The notes beneath the pieces are model-generated. The model made no database searches, had not been told where the DNA came from, and saw only the letters and a program-made list of their open reading frames with translations. Shown piece by piece: positions 1 through 10,835 of a stretch of 64,000 bases of DNA. Positions within the stretch are counted from its first letter, which is position 1. Every line of letters starts with the position of its first letter. Where the stretch lies: NCBI GenBank assembly GCA_026315105.1, contig CM048747.1:281547654-281611653 (forward strand), in the 5' to 3' direction. The stretch is from Locusta migratoria. Lineage: Eukaryota > Arthropoda > Insecta > Orthoptera > Acrididae. The translations under genes and the position numbers were made by a program.

Positions 1-1233
1 TCGAACTGATAATATGCTCTAAAATTCTACTTGAAACTGATGTCAACGATATTGGCCTGTAATTGTGTGGGTCAGTTTTCTTTCCTTTCTTATAAACGGG
101 AGTCACCTGCGCTTTTTTCCAATCACTGGGAACTTTGCGCTGAATTAAAGATTCGCGATAAATGCAAGCTAAGTACGAGGCCAATGCCGCAGAATAGTCT
201 TTGTAAAACCGAACTGGTATTCCATCTGGATCAGCAGACTTTTTTTATTTAGCTCTCTCAGCTGTTTCTCTACACCGGAAATACCTATTACTATGTCCTC
301 CATTTCGGAATTAGTACGCTGGTCAAATGATGGTACATTTGTGCGGTCTTCCTGCATTTAAGATTTCTTAAGGGTTAAATTTAGAACTTCAGCTTTCCGT
401 TTGATTTCTTCTATTACTGCCCCGGAATGATCAACGAGTGACTGGACAGTGGGCTTTGGCCCGTTTATCGATTTTACGTAGGACCAGAATTTTTTCGGAT
501 TCTCGGAAAGATCTTTTGCTAAGGTATGGCTGTGATAATTATCGCATGCTTCGCGCATCGATCTTTTTATAGACGCACGAATCTCTACTAACTTTTGCCA
601 GTCATCATTTGCGTATTCTTTTTTGAATCGAGAGTGTAACAGCCTTTGCTTTCTCCGTAGCTTTCTAACATTATTATTGTACCACGGTGGACCTTTTCCA
701 TCCTTAATCGTCTTTACTGGCACATATTTCTCTAACCCTTTATTAACAATGCACTTAAATTTAGTCCACAATTCCTCTACATCTATAGTCCCGGAATTAA
801 ACGATGCCCATTCATTTTCTAAGTGCGATCGTAACATTTGCTTATCGGCTATTCCCAACAAAAACACGCTCCTAGCCTTCTTGATTGGTTTATGAACTTT
901 GTTCACCATCGACGCTATGACGATATCATGATCACTAATTCCTGTCTCTACACAGACGTCGTTAATAAGGTCAGACCTGTTTGTGGCTATAAGGTCTAGA
1001 ATATTTCCATTGCGCATGGGTTGCCGGTTTAACTGCTCAAGACAGTTTTCGGAGAATGTGTCCAAAAGTAGCTCGCCATACTTCTTGTCTGTACCGCCTG
1101 AAATGTAACTAGCGAGGTCCCAATCTATACTCTTTACAGACAAAATACTATGAGTGATTACATTCAAAACGTAATGTTTAGTTTCCACGATAATGCCCGA
1201 CCTCACACGGCGAATGTGATCAAACATTTTTAC
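1..1233 (-). mobile_element. CR1/Jockey-group LINE fragment (endonuclease C-terminus, linker, start of RT)
   Basis: Read on the minus strand, this holds the back half of an endonuclease domain, a linker and the beginning of a reverse transcriptase. Bases 1-130 read as PSDWKKAQVTPVYKKG and then NYRPISLTSVSSRILEHI, the first RT block of CR1/Jockey-type non-LTR retrotransposons. The copy is cut by the window edge and ends abruptly near 1233 against a mariner relic on the other strand. At least one in-frame stop (358-360) and one frameshift (about 130-170) show it is dead. Clade assignment within the CR1/Jockey group is by motif style only. Confidence 0.85.
358..1227 (-). pseudogene. LINE ORF2 segment: endonuclease C-terminus and linker
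   Basis: A 289-codon open frame. Near residue 75 it has NILDLIATN and near residue 97 ISDHDIV, the last catalytic block of the apurinic-type endonuclease (D and H of SDH). Near residue 180 it has PPWYNNNVRKLRRKQR, followed by NPKKFWSYVKS, typical of the linker before RT in CR1-like elements. The stop at its end is a single in-frame stop: the same frame continues below 357 with FDQRTNSEMED and related linker sequence. The first methionine is internal; a full ORF would begin far upstream, so no start is claimed. No role today is likely. Confidence 0.75.
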
Positions 1234-1239
1234 CGTAAT

Positions 1240-1445
1240 TTCACTGGGATTTTTTGATCATCATCCGTACAGCCCAGACCTCGCTCGTAGCAACTTTCAT
1301 CTCTCCTTATACCTAAAACCTGTCCTTGGTGGTCAACACATCAACTATGATGACGAGCTGAAAGAATATGTTACCTCACGGTTGAATACAGGGGACAACT
1401 TTTTATAAAGAAGGCATACAAAAACTTGTGTCGCACTATGACAAG
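1240..1445 (+). pseudogene. Mariner-like transposase, C-terminal relic
   Basis: Forward translation gives HHPYSPDLARSNFHL, the segment around the third catalytic acid in mariner transposases, then LGGQHINYDDELKEYV and a decayed tail. Only about 65 codons remain and the rest of the gene is absent; the left end abuts the LINE. It is a dead fragment. Confidence 0.7.
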
Positions 1446-2302
1446 TGCTTACAGAATTTTTTGTACAATAAATATTTTTTTATGTATCGTGGAAGGGGAC
1501 AGTTTCGTGGGGACACTTGAACTCTGCAATTTTGTGGTAAATCGCGCACATGCCTGGGATTCGTGATGTTTTGACAGCTACTGAGTAGTCGTAGTTCAGG
1601 GGTTAGTCAATAGATTGCGCCACCTCTCATCTGTCAAACAAGCGTCTGGCCGCTCGCTTTGTGTATGGACACGTGACTGGAAAATCCAGGCTGTTATGAG
1701 ACTCAATGGCGATCGGCGGGAGAAGCCCTGTTTGCCTTGGAGGAATACGCAATAAACCACATAAAATTAATAACTATTGATCCATATTTGATACAAAGGA
1801 GCGCTTCGGCTCATTTTAAAGATACAGACGAGACGGATGCGCTGATATATACGTGCCTCCTGTCAATTCAATAGTTTTTGAGTTATAGTAAATCAAAAAT
1901 CATTATAAAATAACAATTTTATAAGCGATATATATATTGAAAACGGCTCAACTGAATATTACGTTCTAGGTGTCAAATGATAGATCTAAGTGAGTACTAT
2001 TGTGATGTATATTTAGGTTTTTTCGAAAATTTAGTAAATTTGAATTAGAGGCCAGTAACATGGTTTCCAGCTATAAAAACTGGATTTTTAATAAATAAAC
2101 AATAATAACAGTAGTATTAGCGGCAGTAAGGTTCTAACACGGTCTCCGTTGCTGTGGCCCATCTGTCCTCCACCTGTGAAGTGCGCAATGGATAATCTGA
2201 CCCATAATGAACCCTAGGCTCCTGTAAGGAAGGCACCACCAGAAAGGAACCGGATAATTCAGAAAGATGGTTTGCAAAGCGGCGGCGTATTCTTGCTGAA
2301 GT
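1446..2302. other. No recognisable gene (857 bp)
   Basis: I see no conserved protein motif, tRNA-like promoter or terminal repeat here. The sequence is moderately AT-rich toward 1850-2100. Confidence 0.4.
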
Positions 2303-2312
2303 TGAAGTTAGT

Positions 2313-2479
2313 CGCGCTGCGGAGCGCGCGGTTGCTCGCCGTGGAGGTTCGAGTCCTCCCTGGGGCATGGGTGTGTGTGTTTCTCCTTAGGTTAGTTTAT
2401 CTAGGTTTAAGTAGTTTGTAAGCTACGGACTGATGACCACGTAGTTTGGTCCGATAGATTTACAAACATTTGATTTTTT
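2313..2479 (+). mobile_element. SINE-B, 5'-truncated
   Basis: Begins inside the tRNA-like head (CGCTGCGGAGCGCGCGG), keeps the B box GGTTCGAGTCC, then the SINE-B body (TAAGTAGTTTGTAAGC, GGACTGATGACCACG, ACAAACATTTGA). It ends in a short T run. Flanks TGAAGTTAGT (2303-2312) and TGAAATTAGT (2480-2489) match 9 of 10, a plausible TSD. Inferred to have been mobilised in trans by a LINE. Confidence 0.85.
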
Positions 2480-2720
2480 TGAAATTAGTTCGTCAAGCTG
2501 CGGCTGCTTTTGCTGCTCTTGTTTTCCATCTCCTGTAAGGTTTCTTTAACCTATCACACAGATGTAACTGATAGGGTCAGTCAGGGTACGAAAGTGACCT
2601 ATCAACTACAATGAAATATTAACACGAAATGAACGTTAATGTGGTTTATTGTTTCCACGATGTTAACTCGAAATGTCAATAAAAACTTTAAAGATAAAAA
2701 TGATATTGTATTCAAAAATG

Positions 2721-2916
2721 GCCGGCCGCGGTGGCCGAGGGGACTGAGGCGCTCCAGTTACGGTCTGCACGGCCACTACGGCCGGGGGTTCTAATCCCCC
2801 CTCGGGCATGGATATTTGTGCCGTCCTTAGTATTAGTTAGTTCATAAGTAGTTTGTAGGTTTAGGGACTGATGACCTCATAGTTAAGTCCCATAAGCTCT
2901 ACAAACATTTGAACAT
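2721..2916 (+). mobile_element. SINE-A, full length (tRNA-derived)
   Basis: A 196-bp element: head GCCGGCCGCGGTGGCCGAG contains a Pol III A box, GGGGGTTCTAATCCCCCC is the T-arm with the B box (one base off GGTTCGAATCC), and the body carries GGGACTGATGACC and ACAAACATTTGAACA. It is flanked by a perfect 15-bp TSD, TTGTATTCAAAAATG, at 2706-2720 and 2917-2931. The head resembles a class II (Ser/Leu-type) tRNA. Confidence 0.93.
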
Positions 2917-2931
2917 TTGTATTCAAAAATG

Positions 2932-4633
2932 ATTTCAAGGATTAATAACACTCAATTGAAATATAGGAAAACAGGATCACAAATTAGGTTTCCCAAGCAA
3001 TGAAATTACTAAGAATAACTGAACACCTCGCCTACTTGAATTTACTCAAAATGCCGGTCTTGTCAGCTTACGTACGAGGTTGTCGCTATTGTGCAATGTT
3101 GCAGAGTTATCGGTAATGTCAGTGGCGGGGAGGAAATTCGCCTAAGCGTGCTGCTCACAATAACTTTTACTGCACCGTCAGCTGACGTAGATTCTTAATC
3201 GACTGAGATGGATTCAACTTTACCTACGCCTCGATTAAGTCAAGGCCGCCCTCGTCTTCCCTAGTCTGTGTATCTCGGCTTGGTACGTCGTATTACGGCC
3301 CAGTCGTGCCACTCAGAAAATGCGTCTACAGGCGTTAACTAATCTCTCTGTGATAGTTCCCGATCGGATAAGAAGTATCTCGATCAAAAACACTAGGAAT
3401 AACACCAACCGTACAATGTCCTCCCAGTGGAGACACACTGGAAGTCGCTCTATACACCACACAGTTGCTCCGACCGCAACGGTCAGGAGGCCACGTCAAA
3501 GTGCCCGTACCAGAGTGAGACTCATTCCTGCCTTCTCGCAGTGTATATCCGCTAGGATGCGCGTCTCTTTTGCTGAACGAATCAGGTGGCTTCTTACCAA
3601 GACATGCCAGAACTGACCGGCCAATGAGAAGGCGTGTCACATCTGCACAAGGCGTATGCCCAGGGTGTGGCGTCTCCTGCTTTAAAAATTTAAATAGAAT
3701 ATTTGCTACGTGTCCTGCCACTTCCTGCCACGTCACTGCCTCGCGCTGCCACGCTGGCCTTTTTTTCTTTCTTTTTTTTTCTTTTTTTGTCACGTCGCTT
3801 GGAGCCCGCCGCTCTGTCGTAAAACTGCGTCACGGCCTGCTCCCTCCCTACCATGAAAAATTCAGCCGTTCGCCCAGCTGTGCAATATACGCCAACCTCG
3901 CATTTGTTTAGTCGCTAATTGCGACATGACTCTGCATACTTGAAATTAATATGTAATGAATGTCTGTTTATAATAGTCTTAACCCATTGAGTGAGGTCTC
4001 TAATTAATCGTCTCGATTAGTACTGTTCATTTCTGGGTCGAGATATGTCGGAAAGCAATGTAAGAATAACCTGACTCCTTACAAGGCAAATTAGACTTAC
4101 GTAAATAGTTAATGAAACCAGAGGATCAACGGTACAGTGAATAATCTCAGTTTAAATACTGAAAAAGCAAATGTAGACAAGTTTAATTTTTTGATAATGC
4201 AAAAACTACGATATGTACTATGTTTCAGCGGAATATTTCCGTTACATACTACCATCACATGTATTTACTTCATTGGTATTTTATGTAAATGACGTAATTT
4301 TGTGAAAATAGAATCCTGATTTGACTTCAGACTAAGCCAGCAATGGTACTTAAGCCGGCAGTTCTGGCTGGTTAGAAGGCAGTCTGTTAACGTCGGTTTG
4401 ACAGGCAAGACGTGTCGTTACGATGAGCGACTGTGGATTCGATTGAGGACTTGTTCTGTGGTGCTTCGAGAACTTTGATTTTATCCTGCATCTGTGGGAC
4501 TTAGAATAGGTCTTCAGTGGTGCTTCGTGGACTATTTAATCTGTTACAGTGGAAATCAGAGTTCTTCAGGATTGTTGCTAGACTAATTTTTATTTAGCGA
4601 CTGTACGACTTAGAAACTATTCAGTTAACTTTC

Positions 4634-4635
<2 letters not shown>
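2932..4635. other. No recognisable gene (1.7 kb)
   Basis: Both strands have overlapping open frames of 98-152 codons at 3320-3911, but none shows a known motif, and the longest (3335-3793, minus) begins in a lysine run encoded by the pyrimidine-rich stretch 3765-3790. Nothing else is recognisable. Confidence 0.4.

Positions 4636-4679
<44 letters not shown>
4636..4679. repeat. Poly(T) run, 44 bp
   Basis: Uninterrupted T44. It could be the poly(A) tail of a minus-strand retrocopy whose body would lie above 4680, but I find no polyadenylation signal or coding sequence there. Confidence 0.9.
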
Positions 4680-4680
<1 letters not shown>

Positions 4681-5154
4681 TTTGGCAGCCTTAAGGAGCT
4701 CGGCATTGCTCTAAAGTCAGGTGTAACAAATATTCACCGATGGATATTAGCTGGTATAAACATCAATTTAGTTAATAGTGAATGTATCGTTTGTGCATTT
4801 TTTCCTGCCTCCATTTATTTAAACGTAAACATAAACATTTTGGGGACATTGCAGCAGGTGTGGCTGGCCCCTGGACACGACGCAGCCAGTTTGTATAATA
4901 AAATACGGTCTATAGCCGCATTTCACGTATCCCCAGGCAAATACAGGCTGTGAATGAGTGATTGGTGTTGTTATATTTTTTTTTGCGTGCTGTAGCACTG
5001 GGGACTCCAGCCAGCTGAAGGATATAACTGATGAATTTGTGTCACCCTGCTCAGAATAGTGTGCTTTTTCCTAGTTTGTGTTTGGAAAATCCGTATGTAA
5101 GCTTGCAATCTGTATACGTTTGTTTTATATAATCAAAAGGTTGGGAATCAGCGT
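4680..5154. other. No recognisable gene
   Basis: A 91-codon frame starts inside the T run and has no recognisable motif. Nothing else is visible. Confidence 0.4.
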
Positions 5155-5715
5155 AAGCAAAGGTCGCTAGTTTCAAATTCCTTTATTGGCCGATTTCGCC
5201 AATTCTATGTTGCCTTCTTCAGGTCTAATTATATTTAAATATCATTATTACCTGTCATTTCAGAAAGGTGGCCGCTTAATTGAGTTAATCAACAACTTTC
5301 TTAACGGAATGTAGCCAAGGCCGTTTTTGCAGTCCTTTATTTGTTTGAATTACCGGTTTCAATGATGTCATCATCTTTAGGTGAATTGTCTACAAAATGT
5401 TGGCCAATCACTTCCACATGTTTGGAGTGACGTTAAAATATTTATGTAGACAATTCATATGAAGATGATGACATAGTTATTGAAACTGGTAGTCAAATAA
5501 ATAAATAAATAAATAAAGCACTGCAAATGTGGCTACATTCCGTTAAGGGAGTTGCTGATTTAAGTATCACATGGTAATATTTCGTCCTGTAAGTAACACA
5601 AAGTAATCATGACGAAATATTACCATGTGATATTTAAATATTAATATACTTGATGATCGCAACATATAATTGCTGAAACGGTCAGTAAAGAAATTTGAAA
5701 CTATCGACCTCGGCC
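5155..5715. mobile_element. Large nested foldback element with hammerhead-like cores
   Basis: Two nested imperfect inverted repeats. The outer arms are about 5157-5265 and 5620-5712; the inner arms are about 5290-5397 and 5450-5550, both ending in a shared TTAACGGAATGTAGCC segment and its complement. Each arm holds a CTGANGA - hairpin - GAAA(C) module: CTGAAGA...GAAA (minus, 5194-5222), CTAAAGA...GAAACCGG (minus, inner left), ATGAAGA...GAAACTGG (plus, inner right) and TTGATGA...GAAACGG (plus, 5653-5683). AATAAA-rich tails follow each module. No flanking direct repeat was found. It resembles the other foldbacks at 8.6, 19.5, 41.9 and 61.9 kb. There is no coding capacity. Confidence 0.7.
5565..5632. 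repeat. Perfect 22-bp inverted repeat, 24-bp loop
   Basis: 5565-5586 (TATCACATGGTAATATTT...) is the exact complement of 5611-5632. It lies within the outer right part of the foldback and would form a stable hairpin in RNA or cruciform DNA. Confidence 0.9.
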
Positions 5716-6349
5716 CCTCTACTTTCCATTAAACTTGTAAACAAATTTAGGACACTACAGAGATGCTATTGGTGATTAAATAAAATAACATCATCTGTTT
5801 CCTTAGTTAACACCTGTTTTCATGTTCAGGCAAGTATCTGTTGTGGTTGTTCCATATAACCAATATCGCATTCTATCTTATGGATAGCCACTGGATACAG
5901 TTTATGTACAAATAATTGGTTTCTATCTCAGGTTTTAAAATATATTAATAATATCGCCAAACAGGGACCTACATTATTTTGTGTGCATTATATGACGTCT
6001 CTCTAACGGCATCCGTCCATCCTCGAAGGACTTCGGAGTAGCATATTTGGTTCACAGCTTGCAACTTATGCTGTGGCCGGAAAGTGCCACTCGAGACTAG
6101 CAGTCCGTGCTGCAGTATGAACACTTAAAATACGAACATCTTCGAACAGTAGCCGCACTCTTATTCCGTCTTTTCCTTTTCCTGATTTCTTCTTGTCCGA
6201 TCCCTTTGCCTACTGCTAGCCGCTGTTTCCATGGTCAACAGCAGTACGTTCCCATTGAGTTGGATTGAAGTCGGACTTGGCCAATACCTCTCTTGCAGAC
6301 ATCTTTGAAACGAAGGTGTGGTCTTTCCGCAGGTATCATACCCTCTTGA
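5716..6349. other. No recognisable gene
   Basis: No motif found. The part above about 6000 may be the 3' non-coding end of the minus-strand LINE that follows, but this cannot be shown. Confidence 0.35.
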
Positions 6350-7606
6350 AGTTCTACGAACAGCTATTTTTTTAATTTATTTTTTCTTCCTTCTTCTTCT
6401 TTTACGTATGAGCCACTATGGACTACGATTATTTCAACTGTTTCTCCTTTCTTTTCCTCCACATTTATCTCATCATTTTCCGATGTTTCTCTCTTCTTTC
6501 TTCGGTCCAGTTGGCTCCAGTCTTCTTCTTCGGTTTTTCATGGAAACATTTGGCATCCTTTAATTTCTTTCTGAGTGGTAGTCTTTTCTCATCTTGTTGG
6601 CTAATTTGGAGCTCGTCCATGTCCCTTCCAACTTCTTTGCACAATATATTATCCATTTTTAATTTATGAAGTAACAGACCAGTCTTTTTGTCAGTCTGTT
6701 GGGATCCATCGTTTGTATGTGACCGTAGAAAGCTATTCTTTTCGTAATTACATCAGTGATTTTTTCCAATATTTGTATAGATTTCACTATTATGACGCAT
6801 TCTGTATTGTGTCTGCTCTTTAACTGGCCCCAAGATTTTCCTTAATATTTTTCTTTCAGTAATTTGCAGTGATTCCATCATTGCCTTTTCGTTGAGAGTC
6901 AAACATTCTGCTGCATAGTGTTTCTGGGCGAATTACTGTAGAGTAGCGAGACAGTTTAGCTTTGATGGATATCGACTCCTTATTATATACGTCCTTAGTG
7001 AGGTAGTTTGATGTTTTCATCTTACTAACTCTTGCTTTAATGGCTTATTTCTCTGAAATATCTTGTTCAATTACTTCTCCTACATCCTGAACTTATTTCT
7101 TCTCTCAATTTTCCGATATTTAGTTACCATTATGTTTGGAGCTGTGTAAATGTTTGTCATAAATTTAGTTTTCTCAAAGGAGATTTGTAAGCCTGCTTTT
7201 TCAGCTTGTTCTTTGAGCAATTCAATTTTTCTCATGACCGTTTCTACTGAATCCGAAAAAATAGCTAAGTCATCTGAAAATGCTAAACAGTCTACTTGTA
7301 GGTGGTCCCTTTTGTAACCTAATCTAACTCCCTCATTGATTTGGCTTTCTCTTAATGACACTCTCTATTCCCTTATAACTTTTTTTTCATATTCAAAATC
7401 AAATGTGTGTTAAGCTTATGGGACTTAACTACGGGGTCATCAGTCCCTAAACTTACAAACTACTTATGAACTACTTACTAACTAGGACGGCACAAATATC
7501 CATGCCCGAGGGGGGATTCGAACCCCCGACTGTAGTGGCCGTGCTGACCGTGACTGGAGCGCCTCAGCCACCTCGGCCACCGCGGCCGGCTTTTCATATT
7601 CACTTA
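6350..7606 (-). mobile_element. RTE-like LINE relic (RT C-terminal half), split by a SINE
   Basis: The minus strand gives LAFSDDLAIFSDSVE (7080-7361 frame), an RT catalytic block in which the usual FADD is FSDD, then KAGLQISFEKTKFMTN. Further on, in decayed frames, it reads LGPVKEQTQYRMRHNSEIY, KTEEEDWSQLDRRKK and similar charged sequence typical of the post-RT region of RTE-type ORFs. There are many stops and frameshifts. A SINE-A copy sits at 7396-7590. The 5' part is missing. RTE assignment rests on the style of the RT and C-terminal segment. Confidence 0.65.
7396..7590 (-). mobile_element. SINE-A, full length
   Basis: Reverse-oriented 195-bp copy with B-box complement GGATTCGAACCCC and head complement CCACCGCGGCCGGC. 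Perfect 12-bp TSD TTTTCATATTCA at 7384-7395 and 7591-7602. It is inserted in the LINE relic. Confidence 0.93.
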
Positions 7607-8150
7607 GGATGTAAGCACCTGGCATGTCCTAGTCATCTAGACGTCGGTTACTCAAGAGTGCATGAATAACTGCTTGTGCTTGCGACCTATAATATTTCAG
7701 TGTTGGATACCATATCTCCACGAAATCTAAAGGATTCTCTGGAGACAGCGGAGATGAAAGCTGTTCAGTCAAGATATCGTGCTTAGCAAGTGAAGGGTGC
7801 GGATATCGCAAGCGGTGTCTACCCATGCTAGCCGATGATTTTGTAATTCCGTTGGTAATCTCAGTGCCCACAGACCAGTTGCTACATTTTGTTGATCCCA
7901 GATCGGTCATGTCGTCAACTGCCTGGAGAGGCTAATCTCAGCAACACATGTGGACGTCTGCAACAAACAATGCAGTTACATGGCTTTAGTATCTGATCAA
8001 CCATTATACATCAAACATAAAGTAGGCCATAAAGCTGGTACTTTTTCAATTAATAATACCTTTTTAAGACCTAATGGCTCAAAAGAAACGCTAATTGGAA
8101 TATTTTACTTGCCATAACATACGATTGAGTAATTTTTATAACAGACATAA
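7607..8150. other. No recognisable gene
   Basis: A 93-codon minus-strand frame at 7629-7910 has no motif I recognise. Nothing else is visible. Confidence 0.4.
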
Positions 8151-8152
8151 CA

Positions 8153-8320
8153 AACATAAGGAGAGACATTGAATTAAAATTTATGGTGTGGCCGGGATTC
8201 GAACCCGGGACCTCCTACTTAGTAGGTAGGTGCTTTAGACAACTCAGATAACACCGAATCATAGCCAAAGCAACTACACGGACTGTCTTAAAGCACGTCT
8301 CCCTCCACACCACATACTTT
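8153..8320 (-). mobile_element. SINE-C (third tRNA-like SINE), reverse copy
   Basis: The complement reads as a tRNA-like module with T-arm GGTCCCGGGTTCGAATCCCG (B box) and an A-box-like GAGTTGTCTAAAGCACC, followed by ATAAATTTTAATTCAATG and CTCTCCTTATG. It is inverted relative to the copy at 8430-8581, about 85-90% similar by eye. The tRNA head is distinct from SINE-A and SINE-B. Confidence 0.7.
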
Positions 8321-8394
8321 AATTCTGCCTCATGTTCCCTGTAAAATGCGTATCAAATTGCCATGGCTCTCCTACATTGGAATAGCACCCCAGC

Positions 8395-8420
8395 AAAAAA
8401 AAAAAAAAAAAAAAAAAAAA
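8395..8420. repeat. Poly(A) run, 26 bp
   Basis: A26 lying between the two inverted SINE-C copies. Confidence 0.9.
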
Positions 8421-8429
8421 CGCGAATAG

Positions 8430-8581
8430 GAATTATCCCGCCTTTTTCCTCAGTCCGTGTAGTTACTTTGGCTACAATGTTGTGTTGGCTGAGTGGTCCA
8501 AAGCACCTACCTAATAAGTAGGAGGTTCCGGATTCGAAACCCGGCCACAGCATAAATTTCAATTCAATGCCTCTCCTTATG
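8430..8581 (+). mobile_element. SINE-C, forward copy
   Basis: TGGCTGAGTGGTCCAAAGCACC (A-box region; given here as its key 20-base core GGCTGAGTGGTCCAAAGCAC) and GGTTCCGGATTCGAAACCC (decayed B box), then ATAAATTTCAATTCAATG and CTCTCCTTAT. Its tail is interrupted by the foldback at 8582-9009. Confidence 0.7.
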
Positions 8582-9009
8582 ATTAGGTTGTACTGCTGTG
8601 AAGCTGGTTAGGTCGCAAATTCTTTGTTATTGGTCACACTTCATGTACTGCGTGCTCTCAAAATGACGCATTTCGGAATTACCATCATCAGATTAGCATC
8701 TCTTCCGTGCCATGTGCACACGTGAACAGATGGAAGATGTTCTTCAATATACATATAAAAGCGGACTACCAGACTGCTTTTATATGTATATTGAAGAACA
8801 TCTTCCATCTGTTCACGTGTGCACATGGCACGGAAGAGATACTAATGTGATGATGGTAATTCCGAAACGCGTCATTTTTGAGAGCACGCTGTACATGAAG
8901 TGTGACCAATAACAAAGAATTTGCGACCTAACCAGCTTCACAGCAGTACTACCTAATCATTTCATCGTGGTCGCCTGCCTCCTCAGTGACTTTATGTCGC
9001 ATTTACAAA
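8582..9009. mobile_element. Near-perfect foldback element with 13-bp TSD
   Basis: Arms about 8582-8768 and 8772-8960 are almost perfectly complementary around a loop near 8770, with few mismatches over roughly 185 bp. An unpaired tail follows at 8961-9009. The flanks GCCTCTCCTTATG (about 8570-8582, end of SINE-C, and 9010-9022) form a 13-bp TSD. Each arm carries CTGANGA...GAAA: minus 8671-8691 is an exact CTGATGA box with a GG/CC mini-stem and GAAA; plus 8847-8867 reads GTGATGA...GAAAC. Overlapping 61-66 codon frames on both strands are palindrome artefacts, not genes. Confidence 0.85.
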
Positions 9010-9022
9010 GCCTCTCCTTATG

Positions 9023-9747
9023 TTTAATACCTTTGGTATAACGAGTGAATGTTGTCTCAAGGAATTGTATTATTTGTTGTTAGATATAATAAAAAATAGA
9101 CACTAACACGGAAGACAGCCACAAATTGTAAGAACGTTGGCAATTGTGGCTGAAATGTTTCTTTAATAGAATCCCCAACGCAACTAAACAAACAAGTCGA
9201 GGATAGAATATCCGCTCTGACATGCCAATTAACGTAGAGGTCGTTTATTAAACCAGTGTTTGCATTAGAGTGGAATTATAATAAGTGTGCTGAGTGAACG
9301 CGAGCTCAAATAAAGACTATTACTGAAGAACGAGCAAACTTGAATCTGATGAATCAGATTTTTTTTACGGAGCGTTAGAGCCATGTGGCGCCGTGCAATC
9401 TCGCAGAAGGTAAACAAACGTGTGGACAGAGCGGCCCGAGCACGCAGGAGGGGGGGGGGGAGGGGGAGGGGAGCACACCAGCTCTCCCCCCACCACGACA
9501 GGGCGCCGATGTAATGGACGCACTCTCGCCAATCACAAAGGCGGGAGTTTTCCACTCCACTCTGCGGCTCCGGCCGCGAATACCGCCTGTCTGCATGTTG
9601 ATGAAACCGCGCAATCGTGCGTTCTCATTCTACCGTGCGTTATAATAAAGCTGACTCTAAAAATTTGCTTGTAAGTCAGCTGTTTCAAGTAAAACGTAAC
9701 GAACAACCTGCCTGAATGGCGTTAAATTAATGAAACTAAAGTTGCAG
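9023..9747. other. No recognisable gene; GC-rich patch
   Basis: 9375-9660 is GC-rich with a G/A-only run at 9450-9475 and several overlapping 79-96 codon frames on both strands, as expected from base composition. No motif found. Confidence 0.4.
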
Positions 9748-9759
9748 TGCATGTTTTTT

Positions 9760-9958
9760 CAAATGTTCAAATGTTTGTATAGTCTATGGGACTTAACTAC
9801 GGGGTCATCAGTCCCTAAACTTACAAACTACTTATGAACTACTTACGAACTAGGACGGCACAAATATCCATGCCCGAGGGGGGATTCGAACCCCCAACCG
9901 TAGTGGCCGAGCTGACCGTGACTGGAGCGCCTCAGTCACCTCGGCCACCACGGCCGGC
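9760..9958 (-). mobile_element. SINE-A, full length
   Basis: Reverse copy ending in CCACCACGGCCGGC. Perfect 12-bp TSD TGCATGTTTTTT at 9748-9759 and 9959-9970. Confidence 0.93.
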
Positions 9959-9970
9959 TGCATGTTTTTT

Positions 9971-10610
9971 AATCAGTCCACTAAAGTTAACGGGTTACTA
10001 GTCTGTTATTCTGTAGTAGATAAAAGTATGAATCTACCAATAAATGGAGATTATTAGTCCTCTCGTTTGTGATTTGAAGAGACCAACAACTAAGGTTATA
10101 AGTCTTAAAGAGATTGTTATATTCCTGGCCTACGGCCACTTCATATTTCTGACCGCTGGCCGTTTCTTTGCTAACATTGTACGTGTCTTAAACGCGGAAG
10201 TAAGACAGCAGTGCAGCATATGTTGGGAGGTGGGGTGGGGAGCAGTAGCATATGGCTCTGTAGGTGCTGGTTCCCCTGGGAAAGACCACCTATGTTGCTG
10301 GTACTCTCCTAGAATTGCCTACTGCATTTCATGTCACGTGATTTCTTTTGATATTAGTTTCATTTATTTATTACTGACTATTAATTATTCATAGCTGAGA
10401 ATTTGTTATAAATATCTCTCAAGGACAGGCTAGGTTTTGACAGTTTAAGAAGTTTAAGGTGTCTTCTTTTATTGTAACAAGAGAAGAACGATATTGCGGA
10501 AGGCGCGCGACGGCCATGTTTTGGCAGTTAATAGAGCGTCAGGTGCCCTCTTGCACCGCGCCGCAGATTCTGTCTCGAGCTGACCACTGTACGCTCCGGT
10601 CCGCGCCGGT
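9971..10610. other. No recognisable gene
   Basis: A 116-codon frame at 10044-10394 has hydrophobic stretches but no recognisable motif, and 10459-10644 runs into a SINE. I would not call either a gene. Confidence 0.35.
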
Positions 10611-10623
10611 CATAAGTAAAGTT

Positions 10624-10822
10624 CCAATGTTCAAATGTTTGTAGAGCTTATTGGACTTAACTATGGGGTCATCAGTCCCTAAACCAACAAACTACTTATG
10701 AACTACCTTACACTAAGGACGGCACAAATATACACGCGCGAGGGGGGATTCGAACCTCCGACCGTAGTGGCCGTGCAGACTGTGACTGGCGCGCCGCAGA
10801 CAGATCGGCCACCGCGGCCGGA
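10624..10822 (-). mobile_element. SINE-A, somewhat diverged
   Basis: Reverse copy with more substitutions than its neighbours (for example CGCGCGAGGGGGGATTCGAA at the B-box side). The TSD CATAAGTAAAGTT (10611-10623) versus CATGAGTAAAGTT (10823-10835) matches 12 of 13. Confidence 0.9.
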
Positions 10823-10835
10823 CATGAGTAAAGTT

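Noticed and set aside
2117..2368. Frames starting MPQGGLEPPRR (also 32534-32728)
   Set aside because: Antisense translation of SINE-B heads.
2721..2812. Functional tRNA genes at the SINE heads
   Set aside because: The heads keep A and B boxes but do not fold into a proper anticodon arm and are attached to SINE bodies with TSDs.
3335..3793. 152-codon minus-strand ORF as a host gene
   Set aside because: No domain, starts in a lysine run from a pyrimidine tract, and overlaps equally open frames on the other strand.
7466..7669. Frames with MPEGGFEPPT-type sequence (also 41820-42236 and 63705-63989)
   Set aside because: They are translations of SINE-A across the tRNA-like T-arm; the same string appears wherever a SINE-A lies in that frame.
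8641..8912. Two near-identical 61- and 66-codon frames on opposite strands
   Set aside because: Mirror products of a palindrome.
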